NCBI GenBank assembly: GCA_022614735.1
Contig: JAKEHZ010000279.1
Location: forward strand, 1 to 10,350
From: Acidobacteriota bacterium
GTDB lineage: Bacteria; Acidobacteriota; Blastocatellia; RBC074
DNA length: 10,350 nt
Direction of reading: 5' to 3'
The notes beneath the pieces were generated by a model that saw nothing but the letters and a program-made list of their open reading frames with translations, did no database searches and was not told the origin of the DNA. Shown piece by piece: positions 1 through 7,370 of this stretch. How positions within the stretch are numbered: position 1 is the first letter of the stretch; the number at the start of each line of letters is the position of its first letter. The translations under genes and the position numbers were made by a program.

Positions 1-479
1 GCGAGATAGAGTCCAGTGACGGTTCCGCGCTCCCTGACCTGAAACCAGTTCGCCACCGCGCGCGCGCTCGCCGGAAAAGCAACTGCCTGGCCAATACCCA
101 GGGAGACGCGCATCGTGATGAGCATCGCCAGACTTTTCGCAAACCCTGTCAGAATCGAGGCGGCCGACCAGAAAATGTAACCAAGCGCATAAGCCCGCCG
201 AACACCGAAGCGATCCACCAGCCAGCCCGACGGCATCTGCATAAAGGAGTAGATCCAGAAGAATGCCGAGAGCAGTATGCCCATCACTGCCGGGGAGAGC
301 CCGAGGTCTTTGATCATAAACGGCGCAGCTACGCTCAACGCTGCGCGATGCCCGTAACAGAAGATCATCGCGGTGACAAGCAGGACCATCAACCACCAGC
401 GCTGTGAAGAGTCTTTCAAAGCAGGACGAATATCTACAGGCGTTGCCTCAGACGCAATATTGGTTTCAACAGGTGTCAT
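1..479 (-). CDS. MFS transporter, ACS (anion:cation symporter)-like, C-terminus cut off by window edge
   Basis: This is the N-terminal part (about 159 codons) of a major facilitator superfamily permease of the inner membrane; the rest lies beyond base 1. After a hydrophilic N-terminus of about 28 residues, the first membrane helix begins near WWLMVLLVTAMIF and is followed by YGHRAALSVAAPF, the position where ACS-family permeases have their Y-x-x-R-x-x-L-S-x-A signature. The loop after helix 2 carries motif A (SGWLVDRFGVRRAY), and the fourth helix region has RVSLGIGQAVAFPASARAVANWF-type sequence typical of ACS members, which carry hexuronates, galactonate, glucarate or related organic anions. 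Two ATGs are adjacent (482 and 479). A GAGG lies 3 bases from the first and 6 from the second, so the second is the better spaced. It is divergent from a sugar-acid dehydratase gene, which suggests a sugar-acid substrate. Family is secure; substrate is inferred. Confidence 0.88.
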   Translation of the reverse strand, partial: MTPVETNIASEATPVDIRPALKDSSQRWWLMVLLVTAMIFCYGHRAALSVAAPFMIKDLGLSPAVMGILLSAFFWIYSFMQMPSGWLVDRFGVRRAYALGYIFWSAASILTGFAKSLAMLITMRVSLGIGQAVAFPASARAVANWFQVRERGTVTGLYL

Positions 480-482
480 CAT

Positions 483-752
483 TTGCCTCGGATTTGTTTG
501 ATTAACGGAAATGTGGCGGCTATCCTGCCACGTCTCACTGCGGCTTGCAATTAAATGATTACTGTGTAGAAATCGGGAAAAGCGTGGGAAGGATTTTTAA
601 GAGGGAATACGAAACAGACGAAAATAACGAAACAAACGAAGAAATCATAAACTTTTCGTTTGTTTCGTTATTGTCGCCAATTCTTGTTGCTTCGTATTCC
701 AATTTTCTCCCGTCCCGAGTCATGATCTCGAAATGAGCGAAACAAGAGAACT
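483..752. other. Divergent intergenic region between permease and dehydratase genes
   Basis: This 270-base gap should hold the promoters of both divergent genes. Visible items are a small inverted repeat GTGGC(9)GCCAC at 513-531, close to the permease start and possibly an operator, and a weak plus-strand promoter-like pair TTGCAA at 545-550 with TAGAAA at 567-572 (16-base spacer). A long imperfect palindrome (604-700) occupies most of the right half. An open frame at 545-736 runs through the palindrome, has low-complexity Asn/Glu/Thr-rich sequence on one arm and no recognisable family, and is rejected as a gene. None of the regulatory assignments is strong. Confidence 0.35.
604..700. repeat. 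Long imperfect palindrome with ACGAAACAAACGAA arms
   Basis: The inner arms 623-640 and 655-672 are complementary over 18 bases (core AACGAAACAAACGAA facing TTCGTTTGTTTCGTT) around a 14-base loop. The outer arms 604-613 (GGAATACGAA) and 691-700 (TTCGTATTCC) also pair perfectly. Between the two stems the right side has about 9 extra bases, giving an internal bulge. The left arm has an internal near-repeat of ACGAAACA(A/G)ACGAA and resembles the arm of the perfect palindrome at 4966-5061 with A in place of G at several positions, so both appear to belong to one repeat family. It sits between divergent genes, so it is not a shared terminator. Confidence 0.75.
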
Positions 753-2492
753 ATGAAAAACAAAATGCAACGGAAACGAAGCCCGGAAGAACTGCGTAGC
801 CATCGCTGGTTCGGTGTCACCGATATGCGTTCATTCGCTCATCGTTCGCGCGCCAAGCAGATGGGCTACGGGCACGATGATTACGCGGGCAAACCGGTAA
901 TTGCCATCATCAACACATGGAGCGACCTGACCACCTGTCACAGCCATTTCCGCGAGCGGGCCGAAGAGGTCAAACGCGGCGTATGGCAGGCGGGAGGATT
1001 CCCGGTTGAAATCCCTGCGCTCCCTCTCAATGAAACTTATATGAAGCCCAGCCCAATGATGTATCGCAATCTGCTGGCGATGGAAGTCGAGGAGCTGCTG
1101 CGCTGCCAGCCGATTGATGGCGTTGTGCTGATGGGTGGTTGCGACAAGACCACGCCCGGCTTATTGATGGGCGCTATGAGCATGGACCTGCCGGCGATAT
1201 ATCTGCCCGCCGGGCCGATGTTGCGTGGAAATTGGAATGGCCAGGTATTGGGCAGCGGAAGCGACGTGTGGAAATACTGGGCCGAGAAATGCGCAGGCAA
1301 CATCACTGAGGCAGAATGGAATGAGATGGAAGATGGCATCGCGCGTTCGCCAGGCCACTGTATGACGATGGGAACTGCTTCGACGATGACGGCAATTGCT
1401 GAAACACTCGGGTTTACTTTACCGGGCGCCTCGTCAATCCCCGCAGTCGATGCCAACCACTCGCGTTTGGCTGCGGGTTGCGGGCGGCGCATTGTCGAAA
1501 TGATTTGGGAAGATTTGAAGCCCTCCGACATTCTGACGATGAAGTCGTTCGACAATGCGATCACGGCCGACATGGCAATCGGCGGTTCGACCAATGCGAT
1601 CATTCACATGGTCGCCATGGCCGGGCGCGCGGGGATCAAGCTGGAGTTGAAGAAGTTCGATGAGATTTCACAGCGCACGCCGATGATCGCCAACCTCAGG
1701 CCATCGGGAAAACATCTCATGGAAGATTTTTACTATTCCGGCGGATTGCGGGCTCTGCTGTGGCAGATTCGCGAACTCTTGGATCTCGATTGCACGACTG
1801 TCAACGGACAAACAATTGGTGAAAATATATCGGGTGCGAAGGTGCACAACACAGAAGTCATTCGCTCAATCGACGATCCCGTAGCTCCGCAGGGCGGCAC
1901 GGCAATCCTCTACGGCAACCTGGCGCCCAATGGAGCTGTTATCAAACCGACCGCAGCAGAAAAACGGCTGCTCCAGCACACCGGGCACGCAGTAGTTTTC
2001 AGAGACTACAACGACATGGCCGCGCGAATGGATAATGAGGATCTGAGATGCGATGAAAACTCGGTGATCGTATTGCAGAATGCCGGGCCGCTGGGAGGGC
2101 CGGGAATGCCGGAATGGGGAATGCTGCCAATTCCAAAGAAGCTTTTGAAAAAAGGCGTGCGCGACATGGTGAGGATTTCTGACGCGCGAATGAGCGGCAC
2201 TGCTTATGGCGCTTGCGTGCTGCACGTTTCACCTGAGAGCTACATCGGTGGGCCGCTGGCTTTCGTGCGCGATGGTGACCTGATCGAACTGGATGTCCCG
2301 AATCGCAAACTGAATCTGCAGATCAGTGACGATGAGATGGCAAAACGCCAGGCTGAGTGGGTGAAACCGCAGCGGCGGTACGAACGAGGCTTTGGCGCAC
2401 TGTTCAGCGAACACGTGACTCAGGCGGACCAGGGATGCGATTTCGATTTCCTGCACGCCGGAGCGGGCACGCCCGAACCGGAGATACATTGA
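753..2492 (+). CDS. IlvD/Edd-family sugar-acid dehydratase (L-arabinonate dehydratase-like)
   Basis: This is a cytoplasmic iron-sulfur dehydratase that removes water from a sugar acid to give a 2-keto-3-deoxy sugar acid. The 579-residue length equals that of the arabinonate/xylonate/galactonate branch of the family. The three cluster cysteines are visible: C62 in TWSDLTTCHSHF, C130 in MGGCDKTTPG and C203 in SPGHCMTMGTAS. D131 and K132 next to C130 are the expected magnesium ligand and carbamylated lysine. The proposed catalytic serine is S481 in SDARMSGTAYG. LGGPGMPEWG (447-456) is also family-typical. The ATG at 753 has AGAGA 4 bases upstream; a second ATG at 765 is possible. The lactonase 185 bases downstream and the divergent ACS-type permease support a role in sugar-acid or oxidative pentose catabolism. 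The branch that makes branched-chain amino acids (true IlvD) fits less well in length and motifs. The exact substrate (arabinonate, xylonate, fuconate, galactonate) cannot be fixed from sequence alone. Confidence 0.9.
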   Translation: MKNKMQRKRSPEELRSHRWFGVTDMRSFAHRSRAKQMGYGHDDYAGKPVIAIINTWSDLTTCHSHFRERAEEVKRGVWQAGGFPVEIPALPLNETYMKPSPMMYRNLLAMEVEELLRCQPIDGVVLMGGCDKTTPGLLMGAMSMDLPAIYLPAGPMLRGNWNGQVLGSGSDVWKYWAEKCAGNITEAEWNEMEDGIARSPGHCMTMGTASTMTAIAETLGFTLPGASSIPAVDANHSRLAAGCGRRIVEMIWEDLKPSDILTMKSFDNAITADMAIGGSTNAIIHMVAMAGRAGIKLELKKFDEISQRTPMIANLRPSGKHLMEDFYYSGGLRALLWQIRELLDLDCTTVNGQTIGENISGAKVHNTEVIRSIDDPVAPQGGTAILYGNLAPNGAVIKPTAAEKRLLQHTGHAVVFRDYNDMAARMDNEDLRCDENSVIVLQNAGPLGGPGMPEWGMLPIPKKLLKKGVRDMVRISDARMSGTAYGACVLHVSPESYIGGPLAFVRDGDLIELDVPNRKLNLQISDDEMAKRQAEWVKPQRRYERGFGALFSEHVTQADQGCDFDFLHAGAGTPEPEIH

Positions 2493-2500
2493 GGAACGGG

Positions 2501-2638
2501 ATTTGAGATTTGAGATTTGAGATTTGAGAGTCGCTGGCCATCGGATCGCACGAAACACGTAAATGAAAATTGAATTGTCCGCGTCATCCGCTAGATAGCG
2601 CATCTCAAATCTCAAATCTCAAATCTCAAATCTCAAAT
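2501..2638. repeat. Facing heptamer arrays (ATTTGAG x4 and CTCAAAT x5)
   Basis: Four perfect copies of ATTTGAG (2501-2528) face five perfect copies of the complement CTCAAAT (2604-2638), separated by 75 bases. The arms can pair over 28 bases. The sequence immediately after each array is similar: TCGCTGGCCATCGGAT at 2531-2546 and TCGCTGACCACATCGGAT at 2639-2656. The array-plus-tail unit may therefore have been duplicated and one array inverted. The element fills most of the dehydratase-lactonase gap. No recognisable gene lies in this 185-base gap. Confidence 0.9.
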
Positions 2639-2677
2639 TCGCTGACCACATCGGATAATGAATAACGATCTCATCAA

Positions 2678-3574
2678 ATGAAAACCCAAACAACATTTAC
2701 CGCCGAACTCGAATACGAACACGACTCCCTGCTTGGCGAAGGCCCCGTTTGGGATTGGCGCACGCGACGGCTGCTCTGGGTGGATATTGAGGGATATTGC
2801 ATCAACAGGTACGACCCTCAAACACATGAACTAGAAGCGCTCTGGATTGGTCAATACGTCGGATCACTCGCCGTCAGGAGTTCCGGCGGATTCATTCTTG
2901 CGCTCAAAAGCGGCTTTGCCGCACTCGATGCTGAGACCGGCGAGGTCACTCCGCTTGCCGATGCTGAATCGCATCTACCGGAAAATCGCTTTAACGATGG
3001 CAAATGCGACCCGGCGGGAAGATTCTGGGGCGGCACGCTGGCTTTGGACGAAAAGAACGGAGCGGGCAAGGGCAATCTTTACTGCCTCGACTCTGACCTT
3101 AGCGTGCATCTCAAAATTTCCGGTGTGTGGATCTCCAATGGGCTGGCGTGGACGATCGATGAGCGTACGATGTACTACATCGACTCACCGACGCAGAAAG
3201 TCGTGGCTTACGATTACGACAGGGCTACGTGCGAGATCGCCGATCCGCGAACAGTCATCGAAGTGCCGGATGGGATGGGCTATCCGGACGGAATGACGAT
3301 CGACACCGAGGGGATGCTTTGGATAGCGCATTGGGATGGCGCGCAGATCTGCCGCTGGAATCCGATGAATGGCGAATTGTTGGCGACCATTCAAGTGCCT
3401 GTCTCGCGGCCGACATCTTGCGTTTTCGGCGGGGAAAATTTCGATACCCTTTACATCACCTCTGCACGCACCAGGCTTGATGAAAAGATGCTGGCGGCGC
3501 AACCGCTGGCCGGGAGTATATTCAAATGTAGACCCGGGGTATGTGGACTGCCGATGAATGAATTCGGAGGTTGA
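2678..3574 (+). CDS. SMP-30/gluconolactonase family sugar lactone hydrolase
   Basis: This is a six-bladed beta-propeller lactonase that opens a sugar lactone to the free sugar acid using one divalent metal. At 298 residues it matches the family length (about 290-300). The metal ligands of characterised SMP-30 proteins are all present: E21 in LGEGPVW, N154 in ISNGLAW and D204 in GYPDGMT. The substrate-contact pair R104 and N106 is in ENRFNDGK. DPAGRFWGGT and TIDTEGMLWIAHWDGAQICRW are typical blade motifs. The ATG at 2678 places E21 near the usual position; no clear Shine-Dalgarno sequence precedes it. It follows the dehydratase on the same strand, so the two probably act in sequence: lactonase then dehydratase. 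Regucalcin/gluconolactonase-type activity is the family default; the true lactone is unknown. Confidence 0.9.
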   Translation: MKTQTTFTAELEYEHDSLLGEGPVWDWRTRRLLWVDIEGYCINRYDPQTHELEALWIGQYVGSLAVRSSGGFILALKSGFAALDAETGEVTPLADAESHLPENRFNDGKCDPAGRFWGGTLALDEKNGAGKGNLYCLDSDLSVHLKISGVWISNGLAWTIDERTMYYIDSPTQKVVAYDYDRATCEIADPRTVIEVPDGMGYPDGMTIDTEGMLWIAHWDGAQICRWNPMNGELLATIQVPVSRPTSCVFGGENFDTLYITSARTRLDEKMLAAQPLAGSIFKCRPGVCGLPMNEFGG

Positions 3575-3688
3575 ATGACCCCGGCTCCGTTTGCCTTTCC
3601 TTTCCAAAAAAGCCGGCTTGCTGTTAAAGTGATCGTTCCTGATCAGATTTCTTCCCCACATCATATTCAATTACGAGGATTTCAGGCT

Positions 3689-4957
3689 ATGCAAACTACG
3701 AAGACGCTACGACGCGTCGTCATTACCGGGATTGGCTGTGTCAGTCCTATTGGAATCGGCAGAGAAAAATTCTGGCAATCGGTCAGAGAGGGCCGCAGCG
3801 GCATCAGCAAGATCTCGCGCTTTGACGCTTCCGATCTGCCTGTGCAGATCGCAGCCGAAGTGAAAGATTTCGACCCTGATCTCTACATTTCTCCGAAAGA
3901 CCGCCAGCACGTTTCGCACGCCGTCGCGTTTGCAGTCGCAGCCGCCGACCTGACTTTCAATGACGCCGGCCTGAATCCGAAAGAGATGAGCCTCGATGAA
4001 CGCCGGGACATAGGTATCGTGCTCGGCAGCGGCGGGGCGAGTTTGGGTTTTATTGAGAAGCAGTACCGTTACTACTTTGCCAACGAAGCGAAGAAAGCGA
4101 GCATTTACACGATACCGACAGCAACCCCCGGCTCGCTGCCGAGTGAGATCTCAATGCCATTCGGCTTGAAAGGGTTCAGCCATCTGCTCTCGACCGGCTG
4201 CACTTCTTCTACTGATGCGATGGCGTATGCATCGCAGATGATTGCGCTGGGCCGCATCAACCGGGTTTTAACCGGAGGAGTTGATGCGCCGATTACGCAT
4301 AGCTTTGTGCTCGCCTTTTGTGTCATGAAGGTTATGACGTCGTCGTGGAATCACGAACCGCATCGAGGCTCGCGCCCTTACAGCAAAGACCGTGATGGAT
4401 TTGTGCTTGCCGAAGGCGCATATTTTTTTATGCTCGAAGAGCTCGAGCATGCCCTCGAGCGCGGCGCGCGGATTTACGCAGAGGTTATCGGCTACGGCTC
4501 TACCTGCGATGCACATCATCGCGTGCGGTTGGATGAGACTGGCGAAGAGCCTGCGCGCGCGATGATGATGGCGATGAGAGATGCCGGGCTCAACCCCGAA
4601 GAGATCGATTATGTAAATCTGCACGGCACTTCGACCGAATTGAACGACCGGATTGAAACGCGGGCAATCAAGAAGGCTTTCGGAGAAAAGGCCTATCGTC
4701 TTGCGGCGAGCTCGACTAAATCGATGATCGGTCATCCTCAGGGGGCCTCGGGCGCAGCGGGATTGACCGCGACGCTTGGCGGAATGGCGCAAGGCTTTCT
4801 GCCACCGACGATCAACCTGGATGTACCCGATCCCGAATGTGACCTGGATTACGTGCCAAACGAAGCGCGCCCGGGCGAGATAAAATATGCCTTGTGCAAT
4901 TGCATCGGCTTCGGATCAAAAAATTCGGCGCTGGTAGTGAAGAGATTTGAAATTTGA
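3689..4957 (+). CDS. FabF-like beta-ketoacyl-ACP synthase
   Basis: This is a thiolase-fold condensing enzyme that extends an acyl chain by decarboxylative Claisen condensation on an acyl carrier protein. At 422 residues it is close to FabF (about 412). The catalytic Cys-His-His triad and the conserved lysine are present: C171 in STGCTSSTDA, H312 in NLHGTSTELND, K344 in STKSMIGH and H349 in GHPQGASGAAG. RPYSKDRDGFVLAEGA matches the FabF loop. Two motifs differ from housekeeping FabF: GHPQGASGAAG instead of the usual GHLLGAAG-type sequence, and GFGSKNSALVV in the C-terminal gating loop where FabF has GFGGTN. These suggest a specialised paralogue. The frame is open from 3575, directly after the lactonase stop, but the ATG at 3689 is preferred: it begins MQTTKTLRRVVITGIG, the family N-terminus, and has ACGAGGA upstream. 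The stop codon falls inside two ATTTGAA heptamers. No ACP gene is adjacent; a methyltransferase follows. Confidence 0.88.
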   Translation: MQTTKTLRRVVITGIGCVSPIGIGREKFWQSVREGRSGISKISRFDASDLPVQIAAEVKDFDPDLYISPKDRQHVSHAVAFAVAAADLTFNDAGLNPKEMSLDERRDIGIVLGSGGASLGFIEKQYRYYFANEAKKASIYTIPTATPGSLPSEISMPFGLKGFSHLLSTGCTSSTDAMAYASQMIALGRINRVLTGGVDAPITHSFVLAFCVMKVMTSSWNHEPHRGSRPYSKDRDGFVLAEGAYFFMLEELEHALERGARIYAEVIGYGSTCDAHHRVRLDETGEEPARAMMMAMRDAGLNPEEIDYVNLHGTSTELNDRIETRAIKKAFGEKAYRLAASSTKSMIGHPQGASGAAGLTATLGGMAQGFLPPTINLDVPDPECDLDYVPNEARPGEIKYALCNCIGFGSKNSALVVKRFEI

Positions 4958-4958
4958 A
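4945..4958 (+). repeat. Two-copy ATTTGAA heptamer over a stop codon
   Basis: Two copies of ATTTGAA overlap the last codons and TGA stop of the ketoacyl synthase gene, so its final residues FEI are repeat-encoded. This is a variant of the ATTTGAG heptamer found elsewhere in the window. It is short enough that chance cannot be excluded on its own. Confidence 0.55.
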
Positions 4959-4965
4959 AGAGGAT

Positions 4966-5061
4966 GAGGGAAAACGGAACAAACGGAAATAACGGAACAA
5001 ACGGAAATTCTCTAGGATTTTTCCGTTTGTTCCGTTATTTCCGTTTGTTCCGTTTTCCCTC
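4966..5061. repeat. Perfect 42-bp palindrome, 12-base loop
   Basis: Bases 4966-5007 are perfectly complementary to 5020-5061, with a 12-base loop (5008-5019). The left arm itself holds an 18-base tandem duplication (4973-4990 and 4991-5008; unit AACGGAACAAACGGAAAT), so the stem can also pair in a register shifted by 18. It lies between the ketoacyl synthase and methyltransferase genes, both on the plus strand. There is no T-run after the stem, so it is not a canonical intrinsic terminator, though such a hairpin in RNA would be very stable. The arm resembles that at 604-640. No flanking transposase or clear target duplication is visible. Confidence 0.95.
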
Positions 5062-5083
5062 TTCTTCACTTTGAGATTTTGAG

Positions 5084-5806
5084 ATGTTCGATGGTCTTGC
5101 TACCAATTTCGAGAAAAGAAGCAATGAAGCCGAATTGATGGATGGATCGGATTACAGCCTCGATGAGCTGGTGGAAAATCTGGCTGATTTGCGCCGCGTC
5201 AATCGGTTTCTTGGCGGCCAACACGCTCTGACTCGGCATCTGTATCCGATGATTGAAAGCCTCGGCAACAGACAGGTTCGATTGCTCGACATCGGGACCG
5301 GTTCGGCTGATATTCCGGCGAAGATTGTCGATTGGGCGCGCGCTCGCGGTTTAAGAATTGATTTCGTTGTGATCGACCTCAACGAAATCGCGGCGCGCGA
5401 AGCGCTCAAGCAAACTGAAGGTTATCCTGAAATCAAAGTCGTTCGCGCAGATGCATTAAGTCTACCCTTCGATGACTGCAGCTTTGACTTCGTACTGGCG
5501 TCAATGTTCCTGCATCATTTCGAGAATCCGCAAGCAGCCAAATTGATCAGAAGTTTTGCACGGGTCGCGCGGGTCGCGCTGATCGTTAATGACCTGCGGC
5601 GACATCCGATTGCTTATTACGCGATTAAACTGCTGGCGCAGCTCTTCACCCGCAATCGCCTGGTGCGAAACGACGCGGCTGTCTCCGTCCTGCGAGGATT
5701 TACTGAAATCGATATTGAGGACATTGCAAAGTCCTCGCAGACAAAACTACAAATCTTCCGTCATTTCCCTTACCGGTTCATCCTGATCGGGCAACAAAAT
5801 TTATGA
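5084..5806 (+). CDS. Class I SAM-dependent methyltransferase
   Basis: This is a soluble Rossmann-fold methyltransferase of 240 residues. SAM-binding motif I is LLDIGTGSAD (67-76), the acidic residue after strand 2 is D98 in VVIDLN, and the later motifs are RADALSLPFD (121-130) and FDFVLASMFLHHF (134-146). The N-terminal segment with ELMD (17-20) and RRVNRFLGG (37-45), and the C-terminal NDLRRHPIAYY followed by RNDAAVSVLRGFT, resemble methyltransferases often found beside polyketide- or lipid-type synthases. That agrees with the ketoacyl synthase upstream. The methyl acceptor is unknown; a ubiquinone/menaquinone UbiE role is less likely because the UbiE motifs are not matched. The ATG at 5084 directly follows a degenerate TTTGAGA heptamer pair whose GAG at 5073-5075 could act as a weak ribosome binding site; M19 is an alternative start. 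Its stop overlaps the pyrE start by 4 bases (ATGA), suggesting translational coupling. Confidence 0.85.
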   Translation: MFDGLATNFEKRSNEAELMDGSDYSLDELVENLADLRRVNRFLGGQHALTRHLYPMIESLGNRQVRLLDIGTGSADIPAKIVDWARARGLRIDFVVIDLNEIAAREALKQTEGYPEIKVVRADALSLPFDDCSFDFVLASMFLHHFENPQAAKLIRSFARVARVALIVNDLRRHPIAYYAIKLLAQLFTRNRLVRNDAAVSVLRGFTEIDIEDIAKSSQTKLQIFRHFPYRFILIGQQNL

Positions 5807-6381
5807 CTGCAAGTGAAGTCCTGAAAATCTTTGAGGAGAACGAAGCGCTGCTCAGCGGTCATTTCCTGCTTTCCTCCGGCCTGCACAGCCCAAGCTATCT
5901 GCAATCCGCTTTGGTTCTGCAACAGCCCGAAGTAGCCGAAAAACTCTGCTCTGCATTGGCCGCCCAAACAAAATCCGATGATCGTGTGGGGAAAGTCGAT
6001 CTGGTGATCGCTCCGGCACTGGGCGGTGTGATCGTCGCTCACGAAGTGGCACGTGCTCTTGGTGTGCGTGCTCTGTTCACCGAGCGGCAGGAAGGATCAA
6101 TGAAGTTGCGTCGCGGTTTTCAGGTCAAATCGGGAGAGCGCGCATTGGTCGTCGAGGATGTAATCACCACTGGCGGCTCAACTCGTGAAGTGATTGGAGT
6201 TATCGAGCAGCACGGTGGCAAGGTTGTCTGCGCAGGCTCACTGATTGATCGCAGCGGCGGCAGAGTCGAGCTGGGAGTGCCACTTCACGCTCTTGCGGTG
6301 TTGGAAGTGCCGAATTACAGACCTGAGGATTGCCCCCTTTGCAGAGCAGGGTCAGTGGCAATCAAGCCTGGTAGTAGGTAA
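5803..6381 (+). CDS. pyrE: Orotate phosphoribosyltransferase
   Basis: This enzyme transfers orotate onto PRPP to make orotidine 5'-monophosphate, the penultimate step of de novo UMP synthesis in the cytoplasm. At 192 residues it matches the shorter bacterial PyrE type. The PRPP-binding motif ALVVEDVITTGGST is at residues 114-127; the flexible catalytic loop and preceding region are FTERQEGSMKLRRGF (92-106). HFLLSSGLHSPSYLQ (20-34) matches the conserved N-terminal orotate-site region. The C-terminal DCPLCRAGSVAIKPGSR ending with two cysteines is characteristic of this PyrE subtype. The ATG overlaps the methyltransferase stop, so the gene probably depends on upstream translation. No pyrF or other pyr gene is in the window, so pyrE is separated from its pathway partners here. 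Confidence 0.95.
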   Translation: MTASEVLKIFEENEALLSGHFLLSSGLHSPSYLQSALVLQQPEVAEKLCSALAAQTKSDDRVGKVDLVIAPALGGVIVAHEVARALGVRALFTERQEGSMKLRRGFQVKSGERALVVEDVITTGGSTREVIGVIEQHGGKVVCAGSLIDRSGGRVELGVPLHALAVLEVPNYRPEDCPLCRAGSVAIKPGSR

Positions 6382-6436
6382 TAATCAGTAGTTCACGAAT
6401 TCAGTAATAAGAAGCATTTTCCATATTCCATTTGAT

Positions 6437-6489
6437 ATTTGTCATTTGTCATTGGCGGATCTGATCTTTTCCGATGACAAATGATAAAT
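6437..6489. repeat. Inverted repeat with CATTTGT-type heptamer arms
   Basis: Bases 6437-6455 (ATTTGTCATTTGTCATTGG) pair with 6471-6489 (CCGATGACAAATGATAAAT) at 17 of 19 positions around a 15-base loop. The left arm contains two phased copies of ATTTGTC, a third heptamer type with the same 7-base period. It lies 56 bases after the pyrE stop and could act as a transcription barrier, but it has no T-run and continues straight into a CTCAAAT array. Confidence 0.7.
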
Positions 6490-6513
6490 CTCAAATCTCA
6501 AATCTCAAATCTC
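6490..6513. repeat. CTCAAAT heptamer array ending at the truA start
   Basis: Three perfect CTCAAAT copies plus CTC run from 6490 to 6513. The array ends one base before the proposed TTG start of truA, so it occupies the place where a ribosome binding site would be. Its orientation is opposite to the arrays upstream of dxr and the methyltransferase gene. Confidence 0.9.
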
Positions 6514-6514
6514 C

Positions 6515-7251
<737 letters not shown>

Positions 7252-7283
7252 CCTGCCTATCGCCATCGGTCAACTGAAGCCAC

Positions 7284-7292
7284 TGTTATGAT
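7284..7292 (+). promoter_or_regulatory. Candidate extended -10 promoter for uppS
   Basis: TGTTATGAT matches the extended -10 pattern (TG-n-TATGAT), and a second overlapping TATGAT lies at 7292-7297. No good -35 is visible, which an extended -10 promoter may not need. It is about 80 bases upstream of uppS in the only repeat-poor gap of comparable size. A TTGACA at 7304-7309 has no well-spaced -10 partner. The call is tentative. Confidence 0.3.
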
Positions 7293-7370
7293 ATGATCCT
7301 CCCTTGACACAATGTGCGGATACTTGACCGATGAATAGCGATTGACGATTACACACCCGACGAGAACAAA

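Noticed and set aside
545..736. 63-codon open frame in the permease-dehydratase gap
   Set aside because: It runs through both arms of the palindrome, giving low-complexity Asn/Glu-rich then Phe/Ser/Leu-rich sequence with no family match, and has no ribosome binding site.
1037..1603. Long antisense open frame (188 codons) inside the dehydratase gene
   Set aside because: It is the shadow of a strongly conserved gene on the other strand; the protein has no recognisable motifs.
2501..2638. CRISPR array
   Set aside because: Repeats are 7 bases, directly contiguous with no spacers, and no cas gene is present.
3581..3616. CCGGCT / AGCCGG stem after the lactonase gene as a terminator
   Set aside because: The 6-bp stem has a 24-base loop and no T-run after it.
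3575..3688. 38-residue N-terminal extension of the ketoacyl synthase
   Set aside because: The ATG overlaps nothing recognisable, the extension has no counterpart in the family, and the ATG at 3689 has a ribosome binding site and the conserved start.
4966..5061. Intrinsic terminator for the ketoacyl synthase gene
   Set aside because: The stem is far longer than a normal terminator and is not followed by a T-run; it resembles a dispersed repeat instead. A termination effect is still possible.
7264..7333. 10-base inverted repeat CATCGGTCAA / TTGACCGATG upstream of uppS
   Set aside because: The arms are 50 bases apart; in a 10-kb window a single 10-mer pair of this kind is not far from chance and nothing else supports an operator.
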